NCBI GenBank assembly: GCA_963849365.1
Contig: CAWKHA010000004.1
Span: 248,001-312,000, forward strand
DNA length: 64,000 nt
Source of the DNA: CAVQCJ01 sp963849365
GTDB taxonomy: Bacteria > Actinomycetota > Actinomycetes > Prado026
Direction of reading: 5' to 3'
Part shown: positions 18,055 through 26,770 of the stretch, in pieces
How positions within the stretch are numbered: the first letter of the stretch is position 1
How the letters are laid out: every line of letters begins with the position of its first letter
Position numbers and translations under genes: made by a program
The notes under the pieces: generated by a model
What the model was told of the DNA's origin: nothing
The model's database searches: none
The model's input: only the letters and a program-made list of their open reading frames with translations

Positions 18055-20252
18055 GCGCGAACCAGCGGGCCCGGCGGGACGAGCTGCTGCTGCTCCTGAG
18101 CACCGGCGCGCGACCGGGTGTGGCCCAGCTCGAGCAGCTGACGCGCGCCGCCCGGGGCCGACCGATCCGCTGGCTCGAGTACACCCGCGACCTGTCGGTC
18201 GAGCACACCTGGACTCTGGTCGACGACCAGCTGGTCGCGTCGGCCGACGAGCTCGGCGATCCCGAGCTGTCCGCGGCTGTCGCCACCGAGGCCGCGACCG
18301 ACGAGGTGAAGACCGAGCCGGTCGACCCGGGGGTCGCCAAGGCCGAGCGGGCCGCCCGCCGCCGGGAGGCCGTGCGGCGACCCGTGCGCGCCGTCGTCCG
18401 GACCTCGATCCGGCTCGCCCCCGAAGCGGTCCGCCGCAGCGCCAAGACGCTGCCGGAACCGATCCAGGACCGGCTGCGGCGGATGGCCGCCCGCCCAGCC
18501 CGCGGGGTCACGCCGGGCAGCCTGCTGGCCGCCGCCCTGCTGAACGGGCCGCTGTCCGTCGACAAGCCCGCGCTCGTGGTGGCGATCGACCGCGCCGCCG
18601 CGGCGGGCGCCTGGTACCTGGTCAACCACCGGCCGGAGATCACGGCCGTCAACGCGCTCGACCCGGCCATCCGCTATCTCGATCTCGTCGCCGAGCGGGG
18701 CATGCCGACCCTGCAGTGGGCGCCGCTGTTCGGAGCCGGCCAGGAGCACGACGTCCTGGCCGCGCTGCCGGCGCTGGACGCGATGCGCCCCCGGGTGGTC
18801 CTCGTCGAGGTCGATCCGGACGACCTCGCCCCGCCCGTGAGCGGGCTGCTGGCCGGGGGGCAACGCGACATCGTGGTGGTCCGTGCCGAGCCGCCGCACG
18901 ACCCGGGCGAGGACGCCGGGCCCACCCCGCTGCTGCGGATCGGCCGGCGGCGGCTGGACGTGCACCTGCAGCCGTCCACGCCGAGCACCGGCCTGGCGCA
19001 GCTCGACCTGGGCCCGGAGGAGGACGACACCGACCCGTACGCGGCGGTGGTCGCCGAGCTCCACGCCGACCTGCTGGTCTCCGCCCCCACCCCGACGCCG
19101 CACTGGGGAACGGTCCGCGCCGTGGGTCCCGATCCCGCCGCGGTCGCCGCCGCGCTGGAGCGGCTGCCGGAGGCGACCGCGGACGACGCCGCCCACCTGC
19201 TCATCGCGCCCGCCAACTACGCGGGCCAGTCGGCCGCCTGGTCGCGGGCGGTCGAGGAGCACGCTCCCGGCGCCGTCTCGCGGAACCTGTCCGTGGGCCA
19301 CGCCGACGCACCGTTCACCTTCCCCGCCGACTTCCCGGTGGCGATCGGTGAGTGGCAGCGTCCACGCGTGCGGGCGCGGCTGACGGTCGAGGCGGTGCTG
19401 CCCAGCACGCACGTGCTGCTGGAAGCCATGCGCCCGATCGTGGCGGCGGCCGACCCGACCGGGCACCCGGGCGCCTGGGACTTCCATCTCGGGCGGGCCG
19501 ACGTGGACGAGCTGCGGGCTTCCGGCCGCCGGGTCGCGCTGCTGTTCCACGGCTCGGAGGTCCGCCGGCCGGCGCCGCACGCCGAGGCGTACGACTGGTC
19601 GCCTTTCCGCGACCCCAGGCACGCCGGCCCGACCGCCCGGATGGCGGGCATCACCGAGCGCGTGCACGCCCTCATCGAGGGCTTCGACGGCCCGGTCTTC
19701 GTGTCCACGCCGGACCTGCTGGACGATCTCCCCGGCGCGACCTGGCTGCCGGTCGTCGTGGGTCCCGACTTCTTCCGGCCGGCCCCACCCGCGCTGACCG
19801 GCCCGCGACCGGTGGTCGTCCATGCGCCCAGCAGCCCGCTGCTCAAGGGCACGGCCGTGATCGACCCGGTCCTGGAGGCGCTGGACGCGGAAGGCCTGAT
19901 CGAGTACCGCAGGCTCTCCACGGTGCCGTCCGCCTTCGTCGGCGACTTCATCCGCGAGGCCGACGTCGTCGCCGACCAGATCGTGCTGGGCAACCCCGGC
20001 GTCCTGGCCGCGGAGGCGCTCGCGGCGGGGCGGCTGGTGGTCGCCCACGTGGCCGAGCACGTGCGCGCGAGGTGCCCGTTGCCGCTGCCGGTCGTGGAGG
20101 CCACCCCGCCGACGTTCGAGGCGGTCATGCGGCAGATCTGCGCGGACCGGGAGGCGTACCACGAGACCGCACGGCAAGGCTCCGAGTTCGCCGCGCAGGT
20201 CCACTCCGGTGGGCTCTCGGCCGGGGTGCTCGGCCGGTTCCTGGCGACCTGA
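18051..20252 (+). CDS. Two-domain glycosyltransferase-like protein, fused B and C components (copy 2)
   Basis: A 733-residue protein that I cannot assign to a named family. Residues 1-60 and 170-215 match the stand-alone B protein (LLLLSTGARPG; LVVAIDRAAAAGAWYLVNHR). A basic Ala/Arg-rich linker separates these two. Residues 215-380 form an extra region with QWAPLFGAGQEHDVLAAL and VVLVEVDPDDL. Residues 383-733 match component C (HLLIAPANYAGQSAAWSRA, LFHGSEVRRPAP, GFDGPVFVSTPDLLDDL, VVVHAPSSPLLKGTAV, EADVVADQIVLGNPGVLAAE). GTGA overlap with copy 2 of A shows coupled expression. The fusion predicts that B and C proteins of copy 1 act together. Confidence 0.75.
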   Translation: MSANQRARRDELLLLLSTGARPGVAQLEQLTRAARGRPIRWLEYTRDLSVEHTWTLVDDQLVASADELGDPELSAAVATEAATDEVKTEPVDPGVAKAERAARRREAVRRPVRAVVRTSIRLAPEAVRRSAKTLPEPIQDRLRRMAARPARGVTPGSLLAAALLNGPLSVDKPALVVAIDRAAAAGAWYLVNHRPEITAVNALDPAIRYLDLVAERGMPTLQWAPLFGAGQEHDVLAALPALDAMRPRVVLVEVDPDDLAPPVSGLLAGGQRDIVVVRAEPPHDPGEDAGPTPLLRIGRRRLDVHLQPSTPSTGLAQLDLGPEEDDTDPYAAVVAELHADLLVSAPTPTPHWGTVRAVGPDPAAVAAALERLPEATADDAAHLLIAPANYAGQSAAWSRAVEEHAPGAVSRNLSVGHADAPFTFPADFPVAIGEWQRPRVRARLTVEAVLPSTHVLLEAMRPIVAAADPTGHPGAWDFHLGRADVDELRASGRRVALLFHGSEVRRPAPHAEAYDWSPFRDPRHAGPTARMAGITERVHALIEGFDGPVFVSTPDLLDDLPGATWLPVVVGPDFFRPAPPALTGPRPVVVHAPSSPLLKGTAVIDPVLEALDAEGLIEYRRLSTVPSAFVGDFIREADVVADQIVLGNPGVLAAEALAAGRLVVAHVAEHVRARCPLPLPVVEATPPTFEAVMRQICADREAYHETARQGSEFAAQVHSGGLSAGVLGRFLAT

Positions 20253-20306
20253 CACCTCGAGGCCGACCTGCCGCCGGGGTGGACTCCCAGGCCCGGCACG
20301 GGGGAG

Positions 20307-20365
20307 GGTCGGGTCAAGTGCCCGACCAGGGGCGCCGAGACAGGTGGAGAGACCACGGGCTCTCC
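20307..20365 (+). other. Two hairpins in the leader of the SpoIID gene
   Basis: GGTCGGG at 20307-20313 pairs with CCCGACC at 20321-20327 over a 7-nt loop. GGAGAG at 20346-20351 pairs with CTCTCC at 20360-20365 over an 8-nt loop. The first could end the preceding glycosyltransferase operon, and both could be part of a structured leader. A CCGTCCCGTCAGC tract follows at about 20389-20401. There is no T-run. Confidence 0.35.
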
Positions 20366-20429
20366 CTCACGTCCCTGCAGTCACAGCCGTCCCGTCAGCA
20401 ACGCCCAGGTCAACCGGAAGTGACCCCTC

Positions 20430-21752
20430 ATGCTCCTGCGCAGCCACCGGCCCACCTTCCTCGCCGCAGCGGTCCTCGCGGTCGGCTCGAGTCTGGTCGG
20501 CGGAGCCGTGTCCGCAGGTGCGGCGACGACCGTCCCGCCGACTTTCCACTTCGCCGGCAGCGGCTTCGGGCACGGTGTCGGGATGTCCCAGTACGGCGCC
20601 CTGGGCATGGCGAAGGGCGGCTCGACGGCCGCGCAGATCCTGACCCACTACTACAGCCACGCGGCCGTGACAGCGGTTGACGACGCGGTCGAGCTGCGCG
20701 TCAACATCCTTCACGCGGCGGCCAGCTTCACCCTCGGTTCGCGCGCGCTGGCTACCGGCGGCGGCCTCATCCAGGTCACGGTGAACGGGCTCCCGCACGT
20801 CCTCGGGACGTCCGCCGACACGTGGACCGTCGCGGCAGCCGGCACGCTCGTGTCGGTCAAGCGCAACGGCGTCTCGATCGGCACGGGCAGCACCGTCGGT
20901 ATCCGCTGGGGAGGGACCCGGGACCCCGGGTCGGCGCGGACCATCCCCACGCTGGCGCTGGTGAACGGGGTCCCCTTCCGGTACGGCAACATCGACGCGC
21001 GGGTCGTCGCCGGCAGGCTCGAGGTCGTCAACCCCGTGCTCGTGCACGACGAGTACCTGCGGGGGATCGCCGAGGTTCCCTCGTCCTGGCCGGCCGCAGC
21101 GCTGCAGGCGCAGGTCGTCGCGGCCCGGTCGTACGCCATGAGCAAGCTCGCGGCCGGGATGCGCAGCTCCTGCGTCTGCCACGTGTACGGCAGCACGCTC
21201 GACCAGGTCTTCGCCGGCTGGAACAAGGAGGCCGGCTCGTACGGCGCGCAGTGGGTCGCGGCTGTCACCGCCACCGAGCCGACGAGCACGACCGGCCTGG
21301 CCGTCACCTACGCAAGCAAGATCATCACCGCCTACTACTTCTCCTCCAGCGGCGGCCGCACCCAGAACAGCGAGGACGTGTGGGTCGCGGTGCTGCCGTG
21401 GGCCCGCAGCGTCGACGACCACTGGAGCCTCGACCCGACCATCAACCCCAGCTACGCCAGCTGGGGCGTGGACCGCACCCAGGCGCAGGTGGCCGCGGCC
21501 TTCGGCCTTCCGAACGTGCTCTCGTACACGGTGACCGCGCGGACGGTCGGTGGCGGCGCCAAGACCGTGACGGCCCGGTCCTCGACCGGCGCCACCGCGA
21601 CCATCACCGGGGAGACCCTGCGCAGCCGGCTGTCGCTGCCGTCGACATGGCTCCAGGGGCCGGCCGCACGCGCCGCCGCACCCGTCGCCCCGAGCGGGGC
21701 GGGCACGGGCCAGCCCGCGCGTCGCCTCCCGCCGGTGGGTGCTCCGCTCTGA
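20430..21752 (+). CDS. Secreted SpoIID/LytB domain protein
   Basis: A 440-residue exported protein. A Sec signal peptide (residues 1-32, ending AVSAGAA) precedes FAGSGFGHGVGMSQYGALGMA near residue 42. The SpoIID core has LVHDEYLRGIAEVPSSWPAAALQAQVVAARSYA near residues 200-235, written here only by position beyond the family EVP and AARSYA marks, and YYFSSSGGRTQNSEDVW near residue 305. SpoIID is a lytic transglycosylase acting on denuded peptidoglycan; the catalytic Glu would be the one in AEVP. The C-terminus is Pro/Ala-rich. Its place beside a glycopolymer locus suggests cell-wall remodelling. Confidence 0.85.
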   Translation: MLLRSHRPTFLAAAVLAVGSSLVGGAVSAGAATTVPPTFHFAGSGFGHGVGMSQYGALGMAKGGSTAAQILTHYYSHAAVTAVDDAVELRVNILHAAASFTLGSRALATGGGLIQVTVNGLPHVLGTSADTWTVAAAGTLVSVKRNGVSIGTGSTVGIRWGGTRDPGSARTIPTLALVNGVPFRYGNIDARVVAGRLEVVNPVLVHDEYLRGIAEVPSSWPAAALQAQVVAARSYAMSKLAAGMRSSCVCHVYGSTLDQVFAGWNKEAGSYGAQWVAAVTATEPTSTTGLAVTYASKIITAYYFSSSGGRTQNSEDVWVAVLPWARSVDDHWSLDPTINPSYASWGVDRTQAQVAAAFGLPNVLSYTVTARTVGGGAKTVTARSSTGATATITGETLRSRLSLPSTWLQGPAARAAAPVAPSGAGTGQPARRLPPVGAPL

Positions 21753-21873
21753 GCGGACGGCCCCGGACGAACGGCCGATCCCGCGACGAACGGACCAGTC
21801 AGTCCTGGCCGATCGCCTGAGCCGCGGGGCCGGGCGCCGCCCCTACGTTTCGGGCTTACGTGGGCCAGGTGTG

Positions 21874-21908
21874 ACACGTGTGAACGGTCCGAGCATGCCG
21901 AGTACCCT
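21874..21908 (+). promoter_or_regulatory. Promoter with ACACGTGT palindrome before the large secreted protein
   Basis: TACCCT at 21903-21908 is a good -10 element. TGAACG at 21881-21886 is a weak -35 at 16 nt spacing. An 8-bp palindrome ACACGTGT at 21874-21881 abuts the -35 and may be an operator. About 48 nt of leader precede the ATG at 21956. Confidence 0.4.
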
Positions 21909-21955
21909 CCGCTGCGGCCACGCAGGGTGGGTCGAACCAGCCTGGGGGCAGGTCA

Positions 21956-24900
21956 ATGACTGCACGTGCACGTTCTGCCGCGATCGCCATCGGTGCGACG
22001 CTGGCAGCCCTGATCCTTCCGGTCGCCGCGACGACGCCAGCGTCCGCCGCGCAGCCGGTGCCAGGGCACACGCACCTCGTCCCCCAGGTGCCGCGCACCG
22101 ACATGCCGAAGATCTCCAGCGGTGAGATCTGGGACATCGCCGCGATCGGCAACTCGGTCTACATCGCCGGGTCGTTCTCGTCCGTCACCAAGAACGGGAC
22201 CACGACCGCGGTGCCCGGCCTGACCGGCTGGGACATCAACACCGGCAACCTCCTGCCCAGCTTCAAGCCGACCATCACCGGCGGCGGCGTGGCGGCGGTC
22301 GAGGCCTCGCCCGACGGCACCAAGCTCTTCATCACCGGCACGTTCAACACGGTCGGCGGCCTGTCCCGGCAGAAGGTCGCCGCGCTGAACCCGACCACGG
22401 GCGCGCCGCTGGCCTCGTTCGCCTTCACCGGCGCGACGAACAACCCGGGCACCGCGCTCGCGGCCACCAACACGACGCTGTACGTCGGCGGGCGGTTCAC
22501 CCGGATCAACGCGACCAACCACTCCGGCCTCGCCGCGGTCAACTCCACCACCGGCGCCGTCGACCCGAACTTCAACCTGAACCTCTCCGGCGGCATCGGC
22601 GTCAACGGCGCGCTCACCGTCCAGCAGCTCAAGCTGACCCACGACGAGACCAAGCTGCTCGTCGTCCACACCGGCCGCCAGATCAACGGCCAGGACCGCC
22701 TCGGCGTCGGCCTCATCGACACGGCCAGCAAGACCCTGCTGCCGTGGCGGACCCGGCTGTGGGACGACAACCTCCCCCGACTCGGCGGCGTCACCCGGAT
22801 CTACGCCGGCGACATCGCGCCCGACGACTCCTACTTCGTCGTGTCCAGCGGCTCCGGCGGCGACGCACCGCCGATCAGCGACACCGCGATCCGGTTCCCG
22901 ATCGCCGGCGCCGACAACGTCCAGCCGGCGTGGATCTCGCGCCACTTCGACAGCGTCTACTCCGTCGCCATCACCGAGGACGCGGTCTACGTGGGTGGCC
23001 ACTTCCAGTTCGAGCCGTCGCCCACCGCACCCTCGCCGTGGCCCGGCCTGGACAACGTCGGCTACGGCACCGGCCAGGGCCTGTCCGGCTACGGCCTCGG
23101 CGACGACGTCGTCCGCCGCGACCACCTGAGCGCCATCGACCCGGCCACCGGGCACGCGCTGGAGTGGAACCCCGGCTCGAACTCGTTCGAAGGCAACAAG
23201 GCCATGCTGGCCACCTCGCGGGGCCTGTTCGCCGGCGGCGATGCCGGCATCCAGGGCACCAAGAGCGTGGGCCGGGTCGCGTTCTTCGACTTCAACAACG
23301 ACCCGAACCCGCCGACCGCGATCAACACCACGATCACGACGCCGATCGAGGGCCGGGTGGTGGCCGGCGGCACGCCGTTCACCATCACCGGCACCGCGAC
23401 CGCCCCGTCCGGCGTGCGGCGCGTGCAGGTCGAGATCCAGAACCGTGACACCAAGCGCTGGCTGGCAGCCGACGGCGTCACCTGGCAGACCCAGGAGACC
23501 AACGCCCTCGCGACGCTCGCAGCGCCGAACGCCACGTCGACCACGTACTCGCTGACGAGGACGCTCACCGGGACGGCGCGCTACTTCGTGTACGCCAAGA
23601 CGTTCGGCATCACCGGCAACGACGCCTCGAAGGCGGTCAAGAAGATCGAGTCGTTCGACTTCAGCGACCAGACGCCGACGACGAACATCACCGGCCCGTC
23701 CGGGAGCATCATCGCGACCACGACGTTCACGATGACGGGCACGGCGACCGACGACCACGGGATCAACCGGCTGTCCTTCTGGTTCCGGGACGAGAACAAC
23801 CAGTACCTGCAGAACGACGGCAGCGTGTCGTCGATCTTCAACAGCTTCAGCGGCACCCCGGACGTCATCGGCGCCCCGAACGCGACCTGGTCGTACACCG
23901 TGACCCTCCCGCACGAGGGGACCTGGCGCGGCAGCGCGACGGCGGTCGACGACGCCGGACAGGCCGACCTGCGCAGCGGGGTCCGCGACTGGCTGGTCAC
24001 CACCACGGCGGTCGCGCCGACCGTCGCCATCGCGGCGCCGGTCCCGATGACCCCGCCGTTCACGGTGCCCGCCGTGGTCGTCAACCCGGGCGGGACCATG
24101 ACCTTCTCCGGCACGGCGTCCGACGACGACCGGCTGCAGGACGTCGTGGTCACCCTGCGCAACTCCACGACCAGGGAGAACCTCGGGGCCGACGGCACCT
24201 GGGGTGTGAACGTCACCGCCGGCTCGCACCGCATCTCTCCGATCAACATCAACGCGCCGACGTACAACTGGTCGTACACGACCCCGTTCAACCTCACCCC
24301 GGGGACGTACTCCTTCACGGTCACCGCCAGCGACAACCTCGGGCTGAACAGCAGTCGCGGCTCGCTGACCATCACCGCCCAGGTGCCCGGTGACCTGTCC
24401 CCGAACGGTCTGCTCAACTTCACCGGTACCGACAGCACCCTTCAGGTCCTGCACCTGGACCTGTCCGGCACGGCGACCGACGACCACGGGGTCGAGAGCG
24501 TCCGGATCTCCGTGTTCGACAACGACAGCGGCCGCTACATCCAGCCGAACGGCACGATGGCGTCGACGTTCGCCACACTGAACGCCACGCTCGCCTCGCC
24601 CAACGCGACGAGCACGACGTTCACGCTGCCGGTGGACCTGCCGACCCAGGGCAACTACAGCGTCACCGCCTGGGCCTGGGACACCGCCGGACAGCAGGAC
24701 CCGTCGACCACCGGGGCCACGGCCCGCTACCTGGTCTACCCCGGTGACCTGCCGCCCGTGTTCGACCCCAACCTGGGGGCGCCGATCACCGGCGCTTCGT
24801 TCAGCCAGGGGGTGATCGTGGTCAGCGGTCGCGCGAACGACGACCAGCAGATCGCCAGGGTCGAGGTCGGCATCGTCAACAGCCTCGGGCAGTTCATGAG

Positions 24901-25876
24901 CTCGAGCGGGACGTTCACCAGCACGACGCCAAGCTGGCGGACCGCGTTCCTGAACAGCCCCGGCAGCCTCGGGTCGAACTTCGCGTACACATCGCCGGTC
25001 ATCCCGGCCGGTGTGTACTCGGTGCAGACCCGCGCCACCGACCAGCACGGGTTCGTCTCGGTCCCGCAGGTGGTCACCAACATCACGGTGACCCAGCCGC
25101 CGAACAACCCGCCGGTGGCGGTCGCCACGGTGTCCTGCGTGCAGAACGTCTGCACCTTCGACGGTCGCAGCTCGACCGACGAGGACCCGACGTCGCTCAC
25201 GTACTCGTGGAACTACGGGAACGGGACGACCGGCACCGGACCGCTGCCGGTGAAGACCTTCACCGGGCCGGGAGCGTTCACGGTCACGCTGACGGTCAAG
25301 GACATGTGGGGTCTGACGGCCACCACGACGCTGCCGGTGACGATCGTCGAGCCCGCGGGCAACGTCGCCCCGGTGCCCACGTTCATCACCAGCTGCACCG
25401 CGCTCGTCTGCGGGACCAGCAGCTCGGGGACGATCGACCCCAACACGGGTGACGTGATCACGTACTCGTGGAACTGGGGCGACGGAACCGCGCTGGGCAC
25501 CGGGACGGCTCCGTCGCACACGTACGCGCTGTCCGGCACCTACACGGTCACGCTGACGACGACGGACGGCTGGGGCAAGTTCACCTCGGTCAGCAAGGTG
25601 CTCAGCCTGATCGAGCCGGGGACGAACGTGGCTCCGGTCCCGACGTTCACGGTCTCCTGCACGGCACTGGCGTGTCTCACGAACAGCTTCGGCACGGTCG
25701 ACCCGAACGGCGACGTGATCAGGTACTCGTGGAACTTCGGCGACGGCACGGCACTGAGCACGGCCACCTCGCCGGCGCACACGTACCTGGTCGCCGGGAC
25801 GTACCCGATCACGCTGACGGTGATGGACGGCTGGAACAAGTCCGCGTTCATCACGCAGAACGTGACCGTGGCGTAA
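21956..25876 (+). CDS. Large secreted protein: propeller-like N-domain, Ig-like repeats, PKD repeats
   Basis: A 1306-residue extracellular protein. A signal peptide of about 34 residues ends in TPASAA. Residues 45-440 hold repeats of the delta-60/propeller type (VYIAGSFSSV, LFITGTFNTVGG, LYVGGRFTRI, VYVGGHFQFE). Residues 450-1030 contain about five Ig-like units that share FTITGTAT, FTMTGTATDDHGI and DLSGTATDDHGVE. Residues 1040-1306 hold three PKD-type units with YSWNYGNGT, YSWNWGDGTALGTGT and YSWNFGDGTAL. There is no sortase motif or C-terminal membrane helix. It probably binds cell-surface or extracellular polysaccharide; no catalytic site is seen. Its propeller part resembles the protein at 60983. 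Confidence 0.8.
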   Translation: MTARARSAAIAIGATLAALILPVAATTPASAAQPVPGHTHLVPQVPRTDMPKISSGEIWDIAAIGNSVYIAGSFSSVTKNGTTTAVPGLTGWDINTGNLLPSFKPTITGGGVAAVEASPDGTKLFITGTFNTVGGLSRQKVAALNPTTGAPLASFAFTGATNNPGTALAATNTTLYVGGRFTRINATNHSGLAAVNSTTGAVDPNFNLNLSGGIGVNGALTVQQLKLTHDETKLLVVHTGRQINGQDRLGVGLIDTASKTLLPWRTRLWDDNLPRLGGVTRIYAGDIAPDDSYFVVSSGSGGDAPPISDTAIRFPIAGADNVQPAWISRHFDSVYSVAITEDAVYVGGHFQFEPSPTAPSPWPGLDNVGYGTGQGLSGYGLGDDVVRRDHLSAIDPATGHALEWNPGSNSFEGNKAMLATSRGLFAGGDAGIQGTKSVGRVAFFDFNNDPNPPTAINTTITTPIEGRVVAGGTPFTITGTATAPSGVRRVQVEIQNRDTKRWLAADGVTWQTQETNALATLAAPNATSTTYSLTRTLTGTARYFVYAKTFGITGNDASKAVKKIESFDFSDQTPTTNITGPSGSIIATTTFTMTGTATDDHGINRLSFWFRDENNQYLQNDGSVSSIFNSFSGTPDVIGAPNATWSYTVTLPHEGTWRGSATAVDDAGQADLRSGVRDWLVTTTAVAPTVAIAAPVPMTPPFTVPAVVVNPGGTMTFSGTASDDDRLQDVVVTLRNSTTRENLGADGTWGVNVTAGSHRISPININAPTYNWSYTTPFNLTPGTYSFTVTASDNLGLNSSRGSLTITAQVPGDLSPNGLLNFTGTDSTLQVLHLDLSGTATDDHGVESVRISVFDNDSGRYIQPNGTMASTFATLNATLASPNATSTTFTLPVDLPTQGNYSVTAWAWDTAGQQDPSTTGATARYLVYPGDLPPVFDPNLGAPITGASFSQGVIVVSGRANDDQQIARVEVGIVNSLGQFMSSSGTFTSTTPSWRTAFLNSPGSLGSNFAYTSPVIPAGVYSVQTRATDQHGFVSVPQVVTNITVTQPPNNPPVAVATVSCVQNVCTFDGRSSTDEDPTSLTYSWNYGNGTTGTGPLPVKTFTGPGAFTVTLTVKDMWGLTATTTLPVTIVEPAGNVAPVPTFITSCTALVCGTSSSGTIDPNTGDVITYSWNWGDGTALGTGTAPSHTYALSGTYTVTLTTTDGWGKFTSVSKVLSLIEPGTNVAPVPTFTVSCTALACLTNSFGTVDPNGDVIRYSWNFGDGTALSTATSPAHTYLVAGTYPITLTVMDGWNKSAFITQNVTVA

Positions 25877-25917
25877 GAGGCTGAGGGTCCTCGCGGGGGC
25901 CCGCTGAATGTCCCGGA

Positions 25918-25951
25918 GGGTGGCGGCAGGCCGCGCGACAGGCCGCCACCC
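25918..25951. terminator. Bidirectional hairpin terminator
   Basis: GGGTGGCGGC at 25918-25927 pairs exactly with GCCGCCACCC at 25942-25951 over a 14-nt loop. It sits between the convergent ends of the large secreted protein gene (25876) and the TIGR03089 gene (25979). It lacks a T-run, as is usual for actinobacterial terminators. Confidence 0.6.
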
Positions 25952-25978
25952 CCGGGGCGCCAGTCCAGCAACCCGGGG

Positions 25979-26770
25979 TCAGCCGCCCGCGCGAGCGATC
26001 GCGGTGACGCGCTCCTGCTCGCCCCTCGCGTCCTGGCGGTCCGGGTCGGCGTGCGCGACCAGCACCACGGAAGCCGCCAGCGCCAACGGCAGGACCGAAC
26101 CGGCGAGCACGTCGTCGATGGCGCCCAGCGGCTCGGCCACCAGCAGCCTCCCTCCGGGCTGCAGCCCCCACAGCTCGGCCAGGACGCGGGCGCGCGCGAC
26201 CACCTCGTGGTACGAGAGCGTCCCGGCATCCGGGTCGAGCAGAGCCGGAGCATCGTTGCCGACCGGTGGTCCGGCGTACCGGTCGCCGTACCCGGCCACC
26301 TCGCGGGCGTAGTCGAGCGCACCCGCCGGCAACGGCTCCGGGAACGGACCGCCGAGCGGGCGCAGCGACAGGCCGATCACCTCGTGGGCGCCGGCGGCGA
26401 GCGGCGGCGCCGCGCCACTGCCGGCGTCCGAGCCGACCCCGCCACCCCGACCGGTGACGGCGTCCGGGCCGACCACGGCGACGGCCGGCTCGTCCTGCGT
26501 CGCACCGACGGCGAGCGTGAGCCCGGCCGTCCAGGTCGCACCGGCCCAGACCGCCACCTGCCAGTGCCGTGGCAACCCGACCAGGGCGACCACGTCGCCC
26601 GGAGCCGCCCCGAGCCCGTCCACCAGCAGGTTCGCCGTCTTCGCCACCCAGTTCGCGTACGTGGCGACCGACAGCTCGACCCGCTCGCCGCTCGCGTCGT
26701 CGTAGAACGTCACCAGCGGGCGACCCGGGTCGCCCTCCAGAGCCGCGGCGAGCAGCCCACCCCAGCTCAC
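25979..26770 (-). CDS. TIGR03089 family protein
   Basis: A 263-residue protein resembling the N-terminal part of AMP-binding (adenylate-forming) enzymes but lacking the full ligase. Visible are GRPLVTFYDDASGERVELS, ATYANWVAKTANLLVDGLG and GDVVALVGLPRHWQVAVWAG. M. tuberculosis Rv3268 is of this family and lies beside the LCP gene Rv3267; the same neighbours occur here. The GTG at 26770 overlaps the stop of the upstream GT2 gene by 4 nt. The biochemical function of the family is not known to me. Confidence 0.8.
   Translation of the reverse strand: MSWGGLLAAALEGDPGRPLVTFYDDASGERVELSVATYANWVAKTANLLVDGLGAAPGDVVALVGLPRHWQVAVWAGATWTAGLTLAVGATQDEPAVAVVGPDAVTGRGGGVGSDAGSGAAPPLAAGAHEVIGLSLRPLGGPFPEPLPAGALDYAREVAGYGDRYAGPPVGNDAPALLDPDAGTLSYHEVVARARVLAELWGLQPGGRLLVAEPLGAIDDVLAGSVLPLALAASVVLVAHADPDRQDARGEQERVTAIARAGG

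Noticed and set aside
20253..20429. c-di-AMP (ydaO) riboswitch
   Set aside because: The leader has a GGGGGAG and a CCGTCAGC-like tract, but lacks the conserved GGGTGAATC and the CCGAACCCG block.
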